DNA of 64,000 nucleotides from Neobacillus niacini (lineage in GTDB: Bacteria; Bacillota; Bacilli; Bacillales; Cytobacillaceae): the NCBI RefSeq assembly GCF_023715785.1, contig NZ_JAMBOX010000004.1, forward strand, positions 124,001-188,000. The letters are read 5' to 3'. A program made the translations under genes and the position numbers. The notes under the pieces are model-generated. The model was given only the letters and a program-made list of their open reading frames with translations. It had not been told where the DNA came from and searched no databases. Positions 40,839 through 50,162 of the stretch are shown piece by piece (the first letter of the stretch is position 1; each line of letters opens with the position of its first letter).

Positions 40839-41555
40839 ATGTCTGGAATTTTAACGGCTCTTGGCTATTTACTTAAAGAATTTTTATTTCTTGTATCCTA
40901 TGTAAAGAATAATGCCTTCCCTCAGCCCCTATCCGCTGCAGATGAACGAAAATATTTAAGATTAATGGCCGAAGGGGACTCCCACGCACGAAATATGCTG
41001 ATAGAACACAATTTGAGGCTCGTTGCCCACATTGTAAAGAAATTCGAAAATACCGGCGAAGATTCAGAGGATCTAATATCGATTGGAACAATCGGATTAA
41101 TAAAAGCAATCGAAAGCTATTCCGAAGGGAAAGGAACAAAGCTTGCAACCTACGCCGCACGTTGTATCGAAAACGAAATCCTCATGCATTTACGCGCTTT
41201 AAAAAAGACCAAAAAAGATGTCTCCCTACATGACCCGATTGGCCAGGATAAAGAGGGCAACGAAATATCGTTGATTGATGTATTAAAATCGGAATCTGAA
41301 GATGTGATTGATACGATACAAATGAACATGGAGCTTGAGAAAATCAAAAAATACATTGAAGTTCTCGACAGCCGTGAAAAGGAAGTCATTATCGGCCGCT
41401 TTGGCCTCGATTTGCAAAAGGAAAAAACCCAGCGAGAAATCGCCAAAGAGCTGGGAATCTCCAGAAGCTATGTTTCAAGAATTGAAAAGCGAGCATTGAT
41501 GAAAATGTTCCATGAATTTTATCGCGCCGAGAAGGAACGAAAGAAAAAAAGTTGA
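40839..41555 (+). CDS. sigK: RNA polymerase sporulation sigma factor SigK (pro-form)
   Basis: Late mother-cell sigma factor. The 238-residue protein has a 20-residue hydrophobic prosequence ending FLFLVS, cut before Tyr21 ([10 protein letters not shown]) by SpoIVFB, then region 2 ([35 protein letters not shown]) and region 4 with helix-turn-helix [20 protein letters not shown]. The gene is continuous, without the skin element that splits it in B. subtilis 168. GGGGTGG precedes the ATG. A SpoIIID-like motif (TGGACAGAC) lies about 75 nt upstream; no firm SigE promoter could be assigned. Confidence 0.96.
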   Translation: MSGILTALGYLLKEFLFLVSYVKNNAFPQPLSAADERKYLRLMAEGDSHARNMLIEHNLRLVAHIVKKFENTGEDSEDLISIGTIGLIKAIESYSEGKGTKLATYAARCIENEILMHLRALKKTKKDVSLHDPIGQDKEGNEISLIDVLKSESEDVIDTIQMNMELEKIKKYIEVLDSREKEVIIGRFGLDLQKEKTQREIAKELGISRSYVSRIEKRALMKMFHEFYRAEKERKKKS

Positions 41556-41557
41556 TG

Positions 41558-41594
41558 AAAAAAGGGCCGGAGTTACATTTACTCCGACTCTTTT
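41558..41594. terminator. Bidirectional terminator sigK / lipoprotein gene
   Basis: CGGAGT…ACTCCG hairpin (41568-41586) with TTTTTT after it on plus and TTTTT-like runs on minus; it covers the end of the lipoprotein gene. Confidence 0.65.
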
Positions 41595-42565
41595 TTGCCT
41601 TCTTTTAATAAATTTTCCCAGGACTTGCCTACGTCCACTGTTTCATACAGGTCATTCTTATAAGTGGAAAAAGCGATTTGCATTGGATTTTTTGGATTAA
41701 CCGTTATGTATGTAATAGGATTATCATAATCAAGAAATGGAATGTTAAGACTTATTTGTTCCCCGGAGGACGGATTTAGCGTCTTCAGCAAAATTTGTTC
41801 GTTTTCCACACTTGAAAATATGATCAAATCTCCAGCAAACGCAAGTGCTGTTATCATGACCGGATCACTAATCAGCTTCATTGTATTCCCGTTATCATTG
41901 GAATAATAAATACCAGATCTTGTTGCCATGGCGATTGTATCACCATAGGCCGGATGGACCGCAATCATCCCGAGTGAATCGGATTTGAAGCCATTAAGCT
42001 CACTTTTTTTCCAAGTTTCGCCGTTATCCTTGGAATAGTTGACGCCCATGCTTAAGCCATTTTTTTGCTGATCACTTATCAGATATAGGTTGCTATTCGA
42101 ATAGCCTGCTGCCATAAAAACAAAATTGGCTTGCCCGTAAAAGGCCAATTTTTCAAGCGTTTCCCCTTTATCGGTACTCCTTACCAGGCCTAGAGGATCC
42201 TTTAAATCAGCCCCCTTTTGCGGATGTCCGCTCGAAATAAAACCTGATTCCACAGCCTGGAAACCCATATATTTATGGTTATTCGTTGTGGTCTCAAACC
42301 ATTTCCCGTCTATAAACATTTTCAAGCCGGCATTTGATGCAACATAAAGTGCCTGATCATTCCCCGGATAACCGACCCCAAAAATACGGCTTATTTTTAC
42401 CGGCTTTGCCTCAGTGACTTCATATTTTATTGTGTCAGTACTTTTGGTTTCCTGCCGATCTTTCGGATTCGAGTTTTTTTTCTCCTCCTGATTACTTGTA
42501 CAGCCTGTAACGGCAAGTAACATGACCATTAAAATAGGCAGTATTAGGCGTTTTCGAGATTTCAT
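41579..42565 (-). CDS. Lipoprotein with BNR/sialidase-like Asp-box repeats
   Basis: A 328-residue predicted lipoprotein. The signal peptide ends in the lipobox AVTGC (Cys22), followed by a Lys/Asn/Glu-rich linker. Four Asp-box-like repeats (RSTDKGET, YSKDNGETW, YSNDNGNT, ETVDVGKSW) indicate a beta-propeller of the BNR/sialidase or photosystem-stability-factor type. The ATG at 42565 follows AGGAGGAG. Catalytic residues of a sialidase are not evident, so binding rather than hydrolysis is possible. Not related to the lipoprotein YqeF seen near sda in B. subtilis, as far as can be seen. Confidence 0.8.
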   Translation of the reverse strand: MKSRKRLILPILMVMLLAVTGCTSNQEEKKNSNPKDRQETKSTDTIKYEVTEAKPVKISRIFGVGYPGNDQALYVASNAGLKMFIDGKWFETTTNNHKYMGFQAVESGFISSGHPQKGADLKDPLGLVRSTDKGETLEKLAFYGQANFVFMAAGYSNSNLYLISDQQKNGLSMGVNYSKDNGETWKKSELNGFKSDSLGMIAVHPAYGDTIAMATRSGIYYSNDNGNTMKLISDPVMITALAFAGDLIIFSSVENEQILLKTLNPSSGEQISLNIPFLDYDNPITYITVNPKNPMQIAFSTYKNDLYETVDVGKSWENLLKEGKKESE

Positions 42566-42767
42566 CGTTCTCCTCCTGAACATGCTTTTAAAACTCTATC
42601 TTCAAATGAATTTATTAATCCTCATCCATCCCACTTATAACTCAGATATTATGACATTGTCAAATAATCGGGACCATGATGTGCTGCTCAGCAAAATTCA
42701 AAGTTATAGAAATTTTCCGCCAACAAATTTATAATGAGTAAGTACATATATAAAGGGGGTACATAAA

Positions 42768-44567
42768 ATGTCAGCCACAACCTATAAAGATGTGTGGAAC
42801 CTGGATGTGTTTTTCAAAGGCGGAAGCGATTCCCCTGAATTACAGGAGCACTTAACCCATACAGCAAAATTAATCGAACTTTTTCAAGCAAGGATAAATA
42901 ATTGGACTCCTGCCAATTCCCCTGAGGACGGCAAATACCTTCAGGAACTGCTTCTCGATTTTGAGGAAACAGGAAAAAAACTTCGCCAAGCTGGAGCCTT
43001 TGTCGGATGCCTTCAAGCCCAAAATATTCACGATGAAAAAGCCTATAACCTTGATGCACAAGTAACAGGGTTAAGCGCTTCCTTCCAGACAGCGCTTGGA
43101 GCATTAGACAACCAACTGACCAAAATTGATGATAACGTCTGGAAACAGCTATTGGCAGATGGCCCGTTGGAAGAACTATCCTTTGTTTTGACGGAACGGC
43201 GCAGCCGGGCAAAGGAAAAGCTGTCCAAGGAAGAGGAAGCACTTGTTAATGCTCTTGGTGTGGACGGCTATCATAGCTGGGGGCAATTATATGACTTAAT
43301 CGTCAGCAAAATAAAAGTCTCCTTAACGGAAAACGGCGAAGAAAAACAGCTTTCCGTCGGGCAGGCCTTTAATAAATTTTCAAGCTCCGACCGAAGCTTA
43401 CGCAGTACGGTATTTGCAGGTTGGGAAAAGGCATGGGGCGACCAGGCTGACATTCTCGCAAAGACATTAAACCATCTTTCCGGCTTCCGATTGAATGTTT
43501 ACAAAAAACGCGGCTGGGACGAGGTATTGAAGGAACCGCTCGACATCAATCGCATGAAAAAAGAGACACTTGAAACGATGTGGGCCGTCATCTCGGAAAA
43601 CAAACAAAAGCTTGTTCAATATCTGGAGCGTAAAGCAAAGTTATTAGGCTTGGAAAAATTAAGCTGGTTTGACCTGGATGCGCCATATGGGACAACAGAA
43701 ACGAAGGTATCCTATCAGGAAGGGGCCGAATTTATCCAACAAAACTTTGCTCTGTTTGGCGAAAAAATGGCTGCATTCGCAAAATTGGCATTTGAGAAGC
43801 AATGGATTGAAGCGGAGGACCGCCCAGGAAAAGCGCCAGGCGGATTCTGTACTTCTTTCCCAGAAAGTGATGAGTCGCGGATTTTTATTACTTACTCCGG
43901 AACGCCATCCAATGTATCTACACTGGCACATGAACTGGGGCATGGCTTCCATTCGTATGCAATGAAAGGAGTACAGCATCTTAACCGAAATTACGCGATG
44001 AACGTGGCTGAAACAGCCTCGACTTTTGCGGAAATGATTGTTGCTGATGCATCAGTCAAAAATGCAAAAGATGAGGACGAAAAGCTGGCGCTGCTTGATG
44101 ACAAAATTCAGCGGACAGTGGCGCTGCTGATGAATATCCATGCCCGCTTCCTGTTTGAAACACGTTTCTATGAAGAAAGAAGGCAAGGGCCTGTTTCGGT
44201 CGAAAGATTAAATCAATTAATGCTTGATGCACAAAAGGAAGCGTATTGCGAAACACTGGATGAATACCATCCACTCTTCTGGGCTTCCAAGCTCCACTTC
44301 TTCATTACAGGGGTGCCTTTCTATAACTTCCCTTATACGTTTGGTTATTTATTCTCACTGGGAATATATGCACAGGCACTTCAGGAAGGCAAAGGCTATG
44401 AGGAAAAGTATATCGCGCTGTTGAGGGATACTGCCTCAATGACAGTCGAAGACCTTGCCAATAAGCATTTGCAGGTTGATTTGACCAAAAAGGATTTTTG
44501 GAAGAAAGCTGTTGATATCTGCCTGGCTGATATCGATGAGTTTTTGGAACTGACAGAAGGAAGATAA
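42768..44567 (+). CDS. M3 family oligoendopeptidase (PepF-like)
   Basis: A 599-residue cytoplasmic zinc peptidase cutting short peptides. It has HELGHGFHS near residue 387 (HExxH-type, with HELGH) and the downstream Glu of M3 (NVAETASTFAEM), plus the N-terminal helical region of oligoendopeptidase F relatives. The ATG follows AAGGGGG. Terminated by a strong hairpin shared with the micro-ORF cluster on minus. Confidence 0.9.
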   Translation: MSATTYKDVWNLDVFFKGGSDSPELQEHLTHTAKLIELFQARINNWTPANSPEDGKYLQELLLDFEETGKKLRQAGAFVGCLQAQNIHDEKAYNLDAQVTGLSASFQTALGALDNQLTKIDDNVWKQLLADGPLEELSFVLTERRSRAKEKLSKEEEALVNALGVDGYHSWGQLYDLIVSKIKVSLTENGEEKQLSVGQAFNKFSSSDRSLRSTVFAGWEKAWGDQADILAKTLNHLSGFRLNVYKKRGWDEVLKEPLDINRMKKETLETMWAVISENKQKLVQYLERKAKLLGLEKLSWFDLDAPYGTTETKVSYQEGAEFIQQNFALFGEKMAAFAKLAFEKQWIEAEDRPGKAPGGFCTSFPESDESRIFITYSGTPSNVSTLAHELGHGFHSYAMKGVQHLNRNYAMNVAETASTFAEMIVADASVKNAKDEDEKLALLDDKIQRTVALLMNIHARFLFETRFYEERRQGPVSVERLNQLMLDAQKEAYCETLDEYHPLFWASKLHFFITGVPFYNFPYTFGYLFSLGIYAQALQEGKGYEEKYIALLRDTASMTVEDLANKHLQVDLTKKDFWKKAVDICLADIDEFLELTEGR

Positions 44568-44578
44568 GAGAATATAAA

Positions 44579-44607
44579 AAGCATCGGCCGCATTTGACCG
44601 ATGCTTC
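44579..44607. terminator. Bidirectional terminator after pepF-like gene
   Basis: AAGCATCGG (44579-44587) pairs with CCGATGCTT (44599-44607); followed on plus by CTTTATT and on minus by TTTATATT. Confidence 0.75.
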
Positions 44608-44611
44608 TTTA

Positions 44612-44695
44612 TTACACTTCTACACTCAATTCTGCCAAGATAACGCAGCCAATCGCCCCAGTAATAACGAAAGCCATTGCAACCATAAACATCAT
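44612..44695 (-). CDS. Hydrophobic 27-residue micro-protein
   Basis: Starts MMFMVAMAFVITGAIG, almost wholly a single membrane helix, and ends in an acidic ELSVEV. AAGGGGTGG at 6 nt is a strong SD, and a terminator follows within 10 nt. I do not recognise a family. It is the last of seven small ORFs on this strand; the two ATGs are adjacent (44695, 44692). Confidence 0.6.
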   Translation of the reverse strand: MMFMVAMAFVITGAIGCVILAELSVEV

Positions 44696-44831
44696 CTTAC
44701 TCCACCCCTTAGATTGATCACCTTAATTTCAATTTATCATATTTTCACAGTATCAATCTGAAGGAAATGTGAACATTGTGTTAACAACATTTTGATATTC
44801 TTAGCATACTAAGAGATTTATGATATTATTT

Positions 44832-44888
44832 TTAGTCCTTTTTCTTGTTTTTAAAAATCAATGATAACAGTAAAACATGCAATGGCAT
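44832..44888 (-). CDS. 18-residue micro-ORF resembling the YrzI N-terminus
   Basis: Encodes MPLHVLLLSLIFKNKKKD. GATGGGAGGTAA at 6-8 nt gives a strong SD. Aligned gaplessly with the N-terminus of the yrzI copy at 45410, seven of 18 positions are identical (Met1, Leu3, Leu6, Leu8, Ser9, Lys13, Asp18) and most others are conservative. It may be a truncated YrzI relative. Too short for statistics; translation is inferred. Confidence 0.45.
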   Translation of the reverse strand: MPLHVLLLSLIFKNKKKD

Positions 44889-44921
44889 TTTTGATTACCT
44901 CCCATCCTCGATTTTCATGGA

Positions 44922-44984
44922 CTAAGTGGTATCTTTCGAATCCCACAAATCTGCACCTCGTCCTTTAATTAAAAAATTAATCAT
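44922..44984 (-). CDS. 20-residue micro-ORF
   Basis: Encodes MINFLIKGRGADLWDSKDTT after AAAGGTGG. It is not similar to YrzI beyond a hydrophobic N-terminus and basic turn. It lies 33 nt before the 18-codon ORF and 74 nt after the third yrzI copy. Translation is unproven. Confidence 0.4.
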   Translation of the reverse strand: MINFLIKGRGADLWDSKDTT

Positions 44985-45058
44985 TTTAATTACCACCTTT
45001 CTTTCATTAGTTTTTACACGTATCCAGTTAACGTGCTTATCTGCCAAATGGCGATAAC

Positions 45059-45199
45059 TTACATAATTCGGTACATGGAAATTTGGCGATCTTTATTTTG
45101 CTCGTAAAGTTTATTTACCATTTCTTGTTGAATCGCTTCATCAACGCTTACTTTACGTTTTGTAATTGTAATTGTTAAGAAAAATATATTTAGGGTCAT
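45059..45199 (-). CDS. yrzI: YrzI family small protein, copy 3
   Basis: A 46-residue protein: hydrophobic MTLNIFFLTITI, a basic turn KRKVSVD, then an amphipathic helix ending DRQISMYRIM. It belongs to the YrzI family (small Bacillus proteins known for tandem copies, named probable sporulation protein). AAAGGAAGTG precedes the ATG. It is third in the array and shares length and the D-R-Q-I motif with copies 1 and 2. Function unknown. Confidence 0.85.
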   Translation of the reverse strand: MTLNIFFLTITITKRKVSVDEAIQQEMVNKLYEQNKDRQISMYRIM

Positions 45200-45238
45200 G
45201 TCAATTCACTTCCTTTGGAAAAACCCCATAGATTTGTT

Positions 45239-45379
45239 TTACATAAGACGATGCATGGCAATTTGCCGATCCTTGCTTTGTTCGTAAAGCTTTTGCGCCA
45301 ATTCATTGCGGGACTCTTTATTCAAATCTACCTTGCGTTTATTAATTGTTAATGTAAAAAAGAAAATATTTAGTGTCAT
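45239..45379 (-). CDS. yrzI: YrzI family small protein, copy 2
   Basis: A 46-residue protein starting MTLNIFFFTLTINKRKVDLN and ending KDRQIAMHRLM. SD AAAAGGAG. It differs from its neighbours at many third positions and some residues, so the duplication is old and purifying selection has probably kept the frame. 39 nt separate it from copy 3 and 30 nt from copy 1. Confidence 0.85.
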   Translation of the reverse strand: MTLNIFFFTLTINKRKVDLNKESRNELAQKLYEQSKDRQIAMHRLM

Positions 45380-45409
45380 TTTATTAACTCCTTTTGGTTT
45401 GTATATTAT

Positions 45410-45550
45410 TTACATCAAATGATGCACTGAAATTTGCCTGTCTTTTGTTTCCTGATACAGTTTTTCAACCATTTCCTCTCGCGCCACGGCTTCGAGGTCT
45501 ACAGGTCGTTTTTTAATTGTAATTGATAAGAACAATATATTTAGGGTCAT
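45410..45550 (-). CDS. yrzI: YrzI family small protein, copy 1
   Basis: A 46-residue protein starting MTLNILFLSITIKKRPVDLE, ending KDRQISVHHLM. The strongest SD of the array (AAGGGAGGTGA) precedes it. Its upstream region carries two terminator-like hairpins that separate it from a 37-codon ORF, so its transcription may need readthrough or its own weak promoter. Confidence 0.85.
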   Translation of the reverse strand: MTLNILFLSITIKKRPVDLEAVAREEMVEKLYQETKDRQISVHHLM

Positions 45551-45646
45551 TTTTGTCACCTCCCTTAATGAAGTCTTCCTTACAAATTTTAAAGCAGCCT
45601 CATTACCTTATGCCGGACATATCCATTTGGCTCGTAAAAAGGGCAC

Positions 45647-45678
45647 AAAAAGGCCGCAAGAAGTCACCCCTTGCGGCC
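45647..45678 (-). terminator. Terminator 2 upstream of yrzI copy 1
   Basis: Minus strand GGCCGCAAG (45670-45678) pairs with CTTGCGGCC (45652-45660), then TTTTTGTGCCC. Confidence 0.75.
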
Positions 45679-45705
45679 AAGTATTATTTGCCTATTTTTA
45701 GGCAC

Positions 45706-45738
45706 AAAAAAGCCACAAGGCGTCATTCTCCCTGCGGC
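45706..45738 (-). terminator. Terminator 1 after the 37-codon ORF
   Basis: Minus strand GCCGCAGGG pairs with CCTTGTGGC (one mismatch), then TTTTTTGTGCC. It closely resembles terminator 2 60 nt further on, suggesting duplication. Confidence 0.7.
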
Positions 45739-45762
45739 ATGGATATGTACGGCAATAAAAAG

Positions 45763-45876
45763 TTAAGACATCCATTCCAATCCGGTCGAATGAGCATGAT
45801 GAAAATATTCAGTTGTACCAACACCCGAAGACCAAGCAACATTGTTAACACATACAATTCCATTAAACAATAACAT
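45763..45876 (-). CDS. 37-residue small protein behind a strong promoter
   Basis: Starts MLLFNGIVCVNNVAWSS and contains the cluster YFHHAH. AAAGGAGGTCG precedes it; the ATG at 45876 (9 nt from the SD) is better spaced than the in-frame ATG at 45882. It is the first ORF after a consensus promoter and is followed 25 nt later by terminators. No family recognised; not membrane-spanning in full. It could be a real small protein or a leader peptide. Confidence 0.55.
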   Translation of the reverse strand: MLLFNGIVCVNNVAWSSGVGTTEYFHHAHSTGLEWMS

Positions 45877-45918
45877 TCTCATCGACCTCCTTTTTGGAAT
45901 AATTTACTTACTACGGTA

Positions 45919-45947
45919 ATTATATCCACATCTATGTGGTTTGTAAA
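45919..45947 (-). promoter_or_regulatory. Strong promoter with a palindrome in the spacer
   Basis: Minus strand TTTACA (45942-45947), 17 nt, TATAAT (45919-45924). The spacer contains the perfect inverted repeat CCACAT-CT-ATGTGG (45926-45939), a possible repressor or activator site. It drives the small-ORF cluster. Confidence 0.75.
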
Positions 45948-46004
45948 CCATTTTGTGAACTTTTTATGAAATTAATTAAAATGCCCTGAAATAGCCACGA
46001 AAAT

Positions 46005-46048
46005 GGGTGTCAGGCACATGTGAAAATTTCACATGGTGCCTGACACCC
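46005..46048. repeat. Palindromic hairpin GGGTGTCAGGCAC, after mccB
   Basis: 13-bp perfect arms (46005-46017 with 46036-46048) plus inner ATGTGAAA/TTTCACAT pairing; a near-perfect 44-bp palindrome. It sits 9 nt past the mccB stop and can act as its terminator. The TGTCAGGCACC motif resembles short extragenic palindromes scattered in Bacillaceae. Confidence 0.75.
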
Positions 46049-46057
46049 TTTACAACA

Positions 46058-48116
<2,059 letters not shown>

Positions 48117-48126
48117 AATTCCTCTC

Positions 48127-48828
48127 CTAGGAGTTTTTTAGCGCCTCCACCATCTTCATAACAAGCGTTGCCGAATTGGTAGCGGCTTTATCAATAAACT
48201 GATCAAATGATATTTCCGATTCTTTTCCGGCAATATCAGACAGCGAACGAATGATCACAAATGGAACGCCAAACCGGAAAGCAACCTGGGCAATTGCGGC
48301 CGCTTCCATTTCTACTGCCTGTAGATTATTAAATTTACCGCGGATAAACTCAACCCGTTCCGCATCTTCCATAAACGAGTCACCTGTAGCAATTAAGCCT
48401 CTGACAATCTGAAAGTTTTCTATCTCTTTTGCCGCCGATTCGGCAATGGCCATTAATTTTTCATCAGCAAGAAATGCGGCCGGCAGCTGCGGCACTTGGC
48501 CATATTCATAATTAAACGCGGTTACATCAACATCATGATGGCGCACCTCGGTCGATATGACGGTATCCCCTACATTCAGGTCAGGATTTAATCCACCTGC
48601 CGAACCTGTGTTAATAATGCAATCTGGCTTATATTTTTCAAGCAGGATGGTGGAGGACATTGCCGCATTGACCTTGCCGATTCCTGATCGAAGTAAAATT
48701 ACGTCCGTGTCGTGCATTTTGCCAAATGTAAATTCGCAGCCTGCCACTTCCTCCTGTGTTTGCGCTTGAATATTTTCTCTTAATAAAGTCACTTCTTCTT
48801 CCATTGCTCCAATAATCGCGATTTTCAT
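48127..48828 (-). CDS. mtnN: 5'-methylthioadenosine/S-adenosylhomocysteine nucleosidase
   Basis: Cleaves MTA and SAH, feeding homocysteine (via LuxS) to mccA-mccB. The 233-residue protein starts [16 protein letters not shown] and has NTGSAGGL near residue 75 and [12 protein letters not shown] near 170 (substrate-binding Met-Glu) with the late SDIAGKE motif. In B. subtilis yrrT precedes it; here the upstream 250 nt contain no such gene. Confidence 0.95.
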   Translation of the reverse strand: MKIAIIGAMEEEVTLLRENIQAQTQEEVAGCEFTFGKMHDTDVILLRSGIGKVNAAMSSTILLEKYKPDCIINTGSAGGLNPDLNVGDTVISTEVRHHDVDVTAFNYEYGQVPQLPAAFLADEKLMAIAESAAKEIENFQIVRGLIATGDSFMEDAERVEFIRGKFNNLQAVEMEAAAIAQVAFRFGVPFVIIRSLSDIAGKESEISFDQFIDKAATNSATLVMKMVEALKNS

Positions 48829-48925
48829 TTTTTTCTCTCCTATTGTGTTTCCTGCATTATTTTTTGCTTTAACGATTATCTGATGATAATTTTCCTCAGA
48901 TTACTACAACGTATCCGCAAACACC

Positions 48926-48955
48926 ATTTTACATGTTTTGCTGAAGGGTTGCCAA
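48926..48955 (-). promoter_or_regulatory. Candidate promoter for mtnN-mccA-mccB
   Basis: Minus strand TTGGCA (48950-48955), 18 nt, TAAAAT (48926-48931), about 100 nt before mtnN. No S-box or T-box is seen. Confidence 0.35.
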
Positions 48956-49081
48956 AAACTTTCTCAATTTCCTACAAGTATACTATGGATGATTAAAGGT
49001 AAATGCCCCTAGTCTTTCCTTGGCTAATCGTTGCCGTACGAAAAAAATATATTTAGAATGGAGTTAAGGAGGACTTTAAAA

Positions 49082-49285
49082 ATGAATTTTCAATTTGAGT
49101 TAATAGAGGACAAAATAGAATTCTTTGAAGCAGGCGATTTGAAAACTTTACAGAAGAAAATTGAATCACAAATTGAAGTGAATCGGGCGATCTTGCTCGG
49201 GGTACATTCTGTTTCGCATCAGATGCATGTAAATGAAAATGGCCAAACCTATTTCACGGCTGTCGTTCATTTCAAAAAAAAATAG
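49082..49285 (+). CDS. yrzA: YrzA family protein (DUF2536)
   Basis: A 67-residue small soluble protein starting MNFQFELIEDKIEFFEA and ending TYFTAVVHFKKK, matching YrzA of B. subtilis. The ATG at 49082 follows AAGGAGG; the frame is open 17 codons upstream. Function unknown. It is between the mcc operon and yrrS, with a bidirectional terminator after it. Confidence 0.9.
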   Translation: MNFQFELIEDKIEFFEAGDLKTLQKKIESQIEVNRAILLGVHSVSHQMHVNENGQTYFTAVVHFKKK

Positions 49286-49319
49286 GATGGGGCCAAGTCA
49301 GGCCCATCCCATTTTTTTG
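49281..49319. terminator. Bidirectional terminator yrzA / yrrS
   Basis: GGATGGGGCC (49285-49294) with GGCCCATCC (49301-49309), flanked by an A-run on the left and TTTTTTT on the right. Confidence 0.85.
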
Positions 49320-49329
49320 CCCACATTTT

Positions 49330-50031
49330 TTATGGCTTTACAATTTCCGCGATTTCTTCCACTTTTGTCGGCATCCAGCCTTTTCCATCAACCCATTTAA
49401 TATAAACATTGTATTTTTGCTGTTTGTCTTTTGAAGCAACTGTGCCAACGGAAGCATTGGCTGCGGATTTATCGCGGCCAAGCCAGTAAACAGTCATGTT
49501 GCTTGGGTCCAATCCGGTTGCATAGGTAATCGCGTTCAGCATTTCCTGCCAATCAACGGATGTCTTATCATAAACTGGCGTATGCTGGCCTGTTTGTGAA
49601 GTACCCACAGGCTCCCACGCCGGGTTGACAATCGTTTTTAACACATTGGACGAACTCCCGCCGTCTGAGACAACCGCCTGGGAATCATCCGGTTTTTCAA
49701 TAGTTGAAGCCTCGTCGCTCTGTTCTTCCTCTTCAACTGCCTTATCCTTCGATTCATCCTTATTGGCGCCGGTTTCTTTTGTTTTTTCCGCTTCTTTTTT
49801 AGAAGCATCTTCTTTAGGCTTACTCTCTTTTTCCGCATTTTGCTTCTCTGTTTGTTTTGGCGTTACCGCCGTTGTGGAGGCTTTCTCATCATCCCCACCT
49901 ACAAATATGTTATAGGCGACAATGATAATTAAAGCCAGGACAAGAATGATTAAACTATTTAAGACAAGATTTGTTTTTTTACGTTTTGCGCGGTAATCAG
50001 ACCGCGAATTTCGATTAAATTCATTAGGCAA
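49330..50031 (-). CDS. yrrS: YrrS, DUF1510 membrane protein
   Basis: A 233-residue protein with a short basic cytoplasmic N-terminus (SRSDYRAKRKKTN), one membrane helix (about 25-43), a long Glu/Lys/Ser-rich disordered linker (45-130) and a compact C-terminal domain with WEPVGTSQTGQH and VYWLGRDKSAA. The TTG at 50031 is 10 nt after AGGAGG; the frame's GTG at 50040 overlaps the SD. Follows pbpI and probably works in sporulation or wall synthesis; the role is unknown. Confidence 0.85.
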   Translation of the reverse strand: MPNEFNRNSRSDYRAKRKKTNLVLNSLIILVLALIIIVAYNIFVGGDDEKASTTAVTPKQTEKQNAEKESKPKEDASKKEAEKTKETGANKDESKDKAVEEEEQSDEASTIEKPDDSQAVVSDGGSSSNVLKTIVNPAWEPVGTSQTGQHTPVYDKTSVDWQEMLNAITYATGLDPSNMTVYWLGRDKSAANASVGTVASKDKQQKYNVYIKWVDGKGWMPTKVEEIAEIVKP

Positions 50032-50107
50032 ACCAACCACTCCTCCTAAACAATAGGCTGTGAATATTTTAACATGATTTGCCGATAACTTGAAGGAATT
50101 TTGTTTT

Positions 50108-50142
50108 TCACAAAAAGCCGCATGCTTTGCAATACGGCTTTT
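50108..50142 (-). terminator. Terminator after pbpI
   Basis: AAAAGCCG (50135-50142 side) with CGGCTTTT (50113-50120 side), then TTGTG. About 20 nt past the pbpI stop. Confidence 0.55.
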
Positions 50143-50162
50143 GACTGTTACTCCATCATATA

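Noticed and set aside
45523-45873. 116-codon plus-strand ORF opposite the 37-codon ORF and terminators
   Set aside because: No SD, runs antisense through two terminator hairpins, and the minus strand has better-supported small genes.
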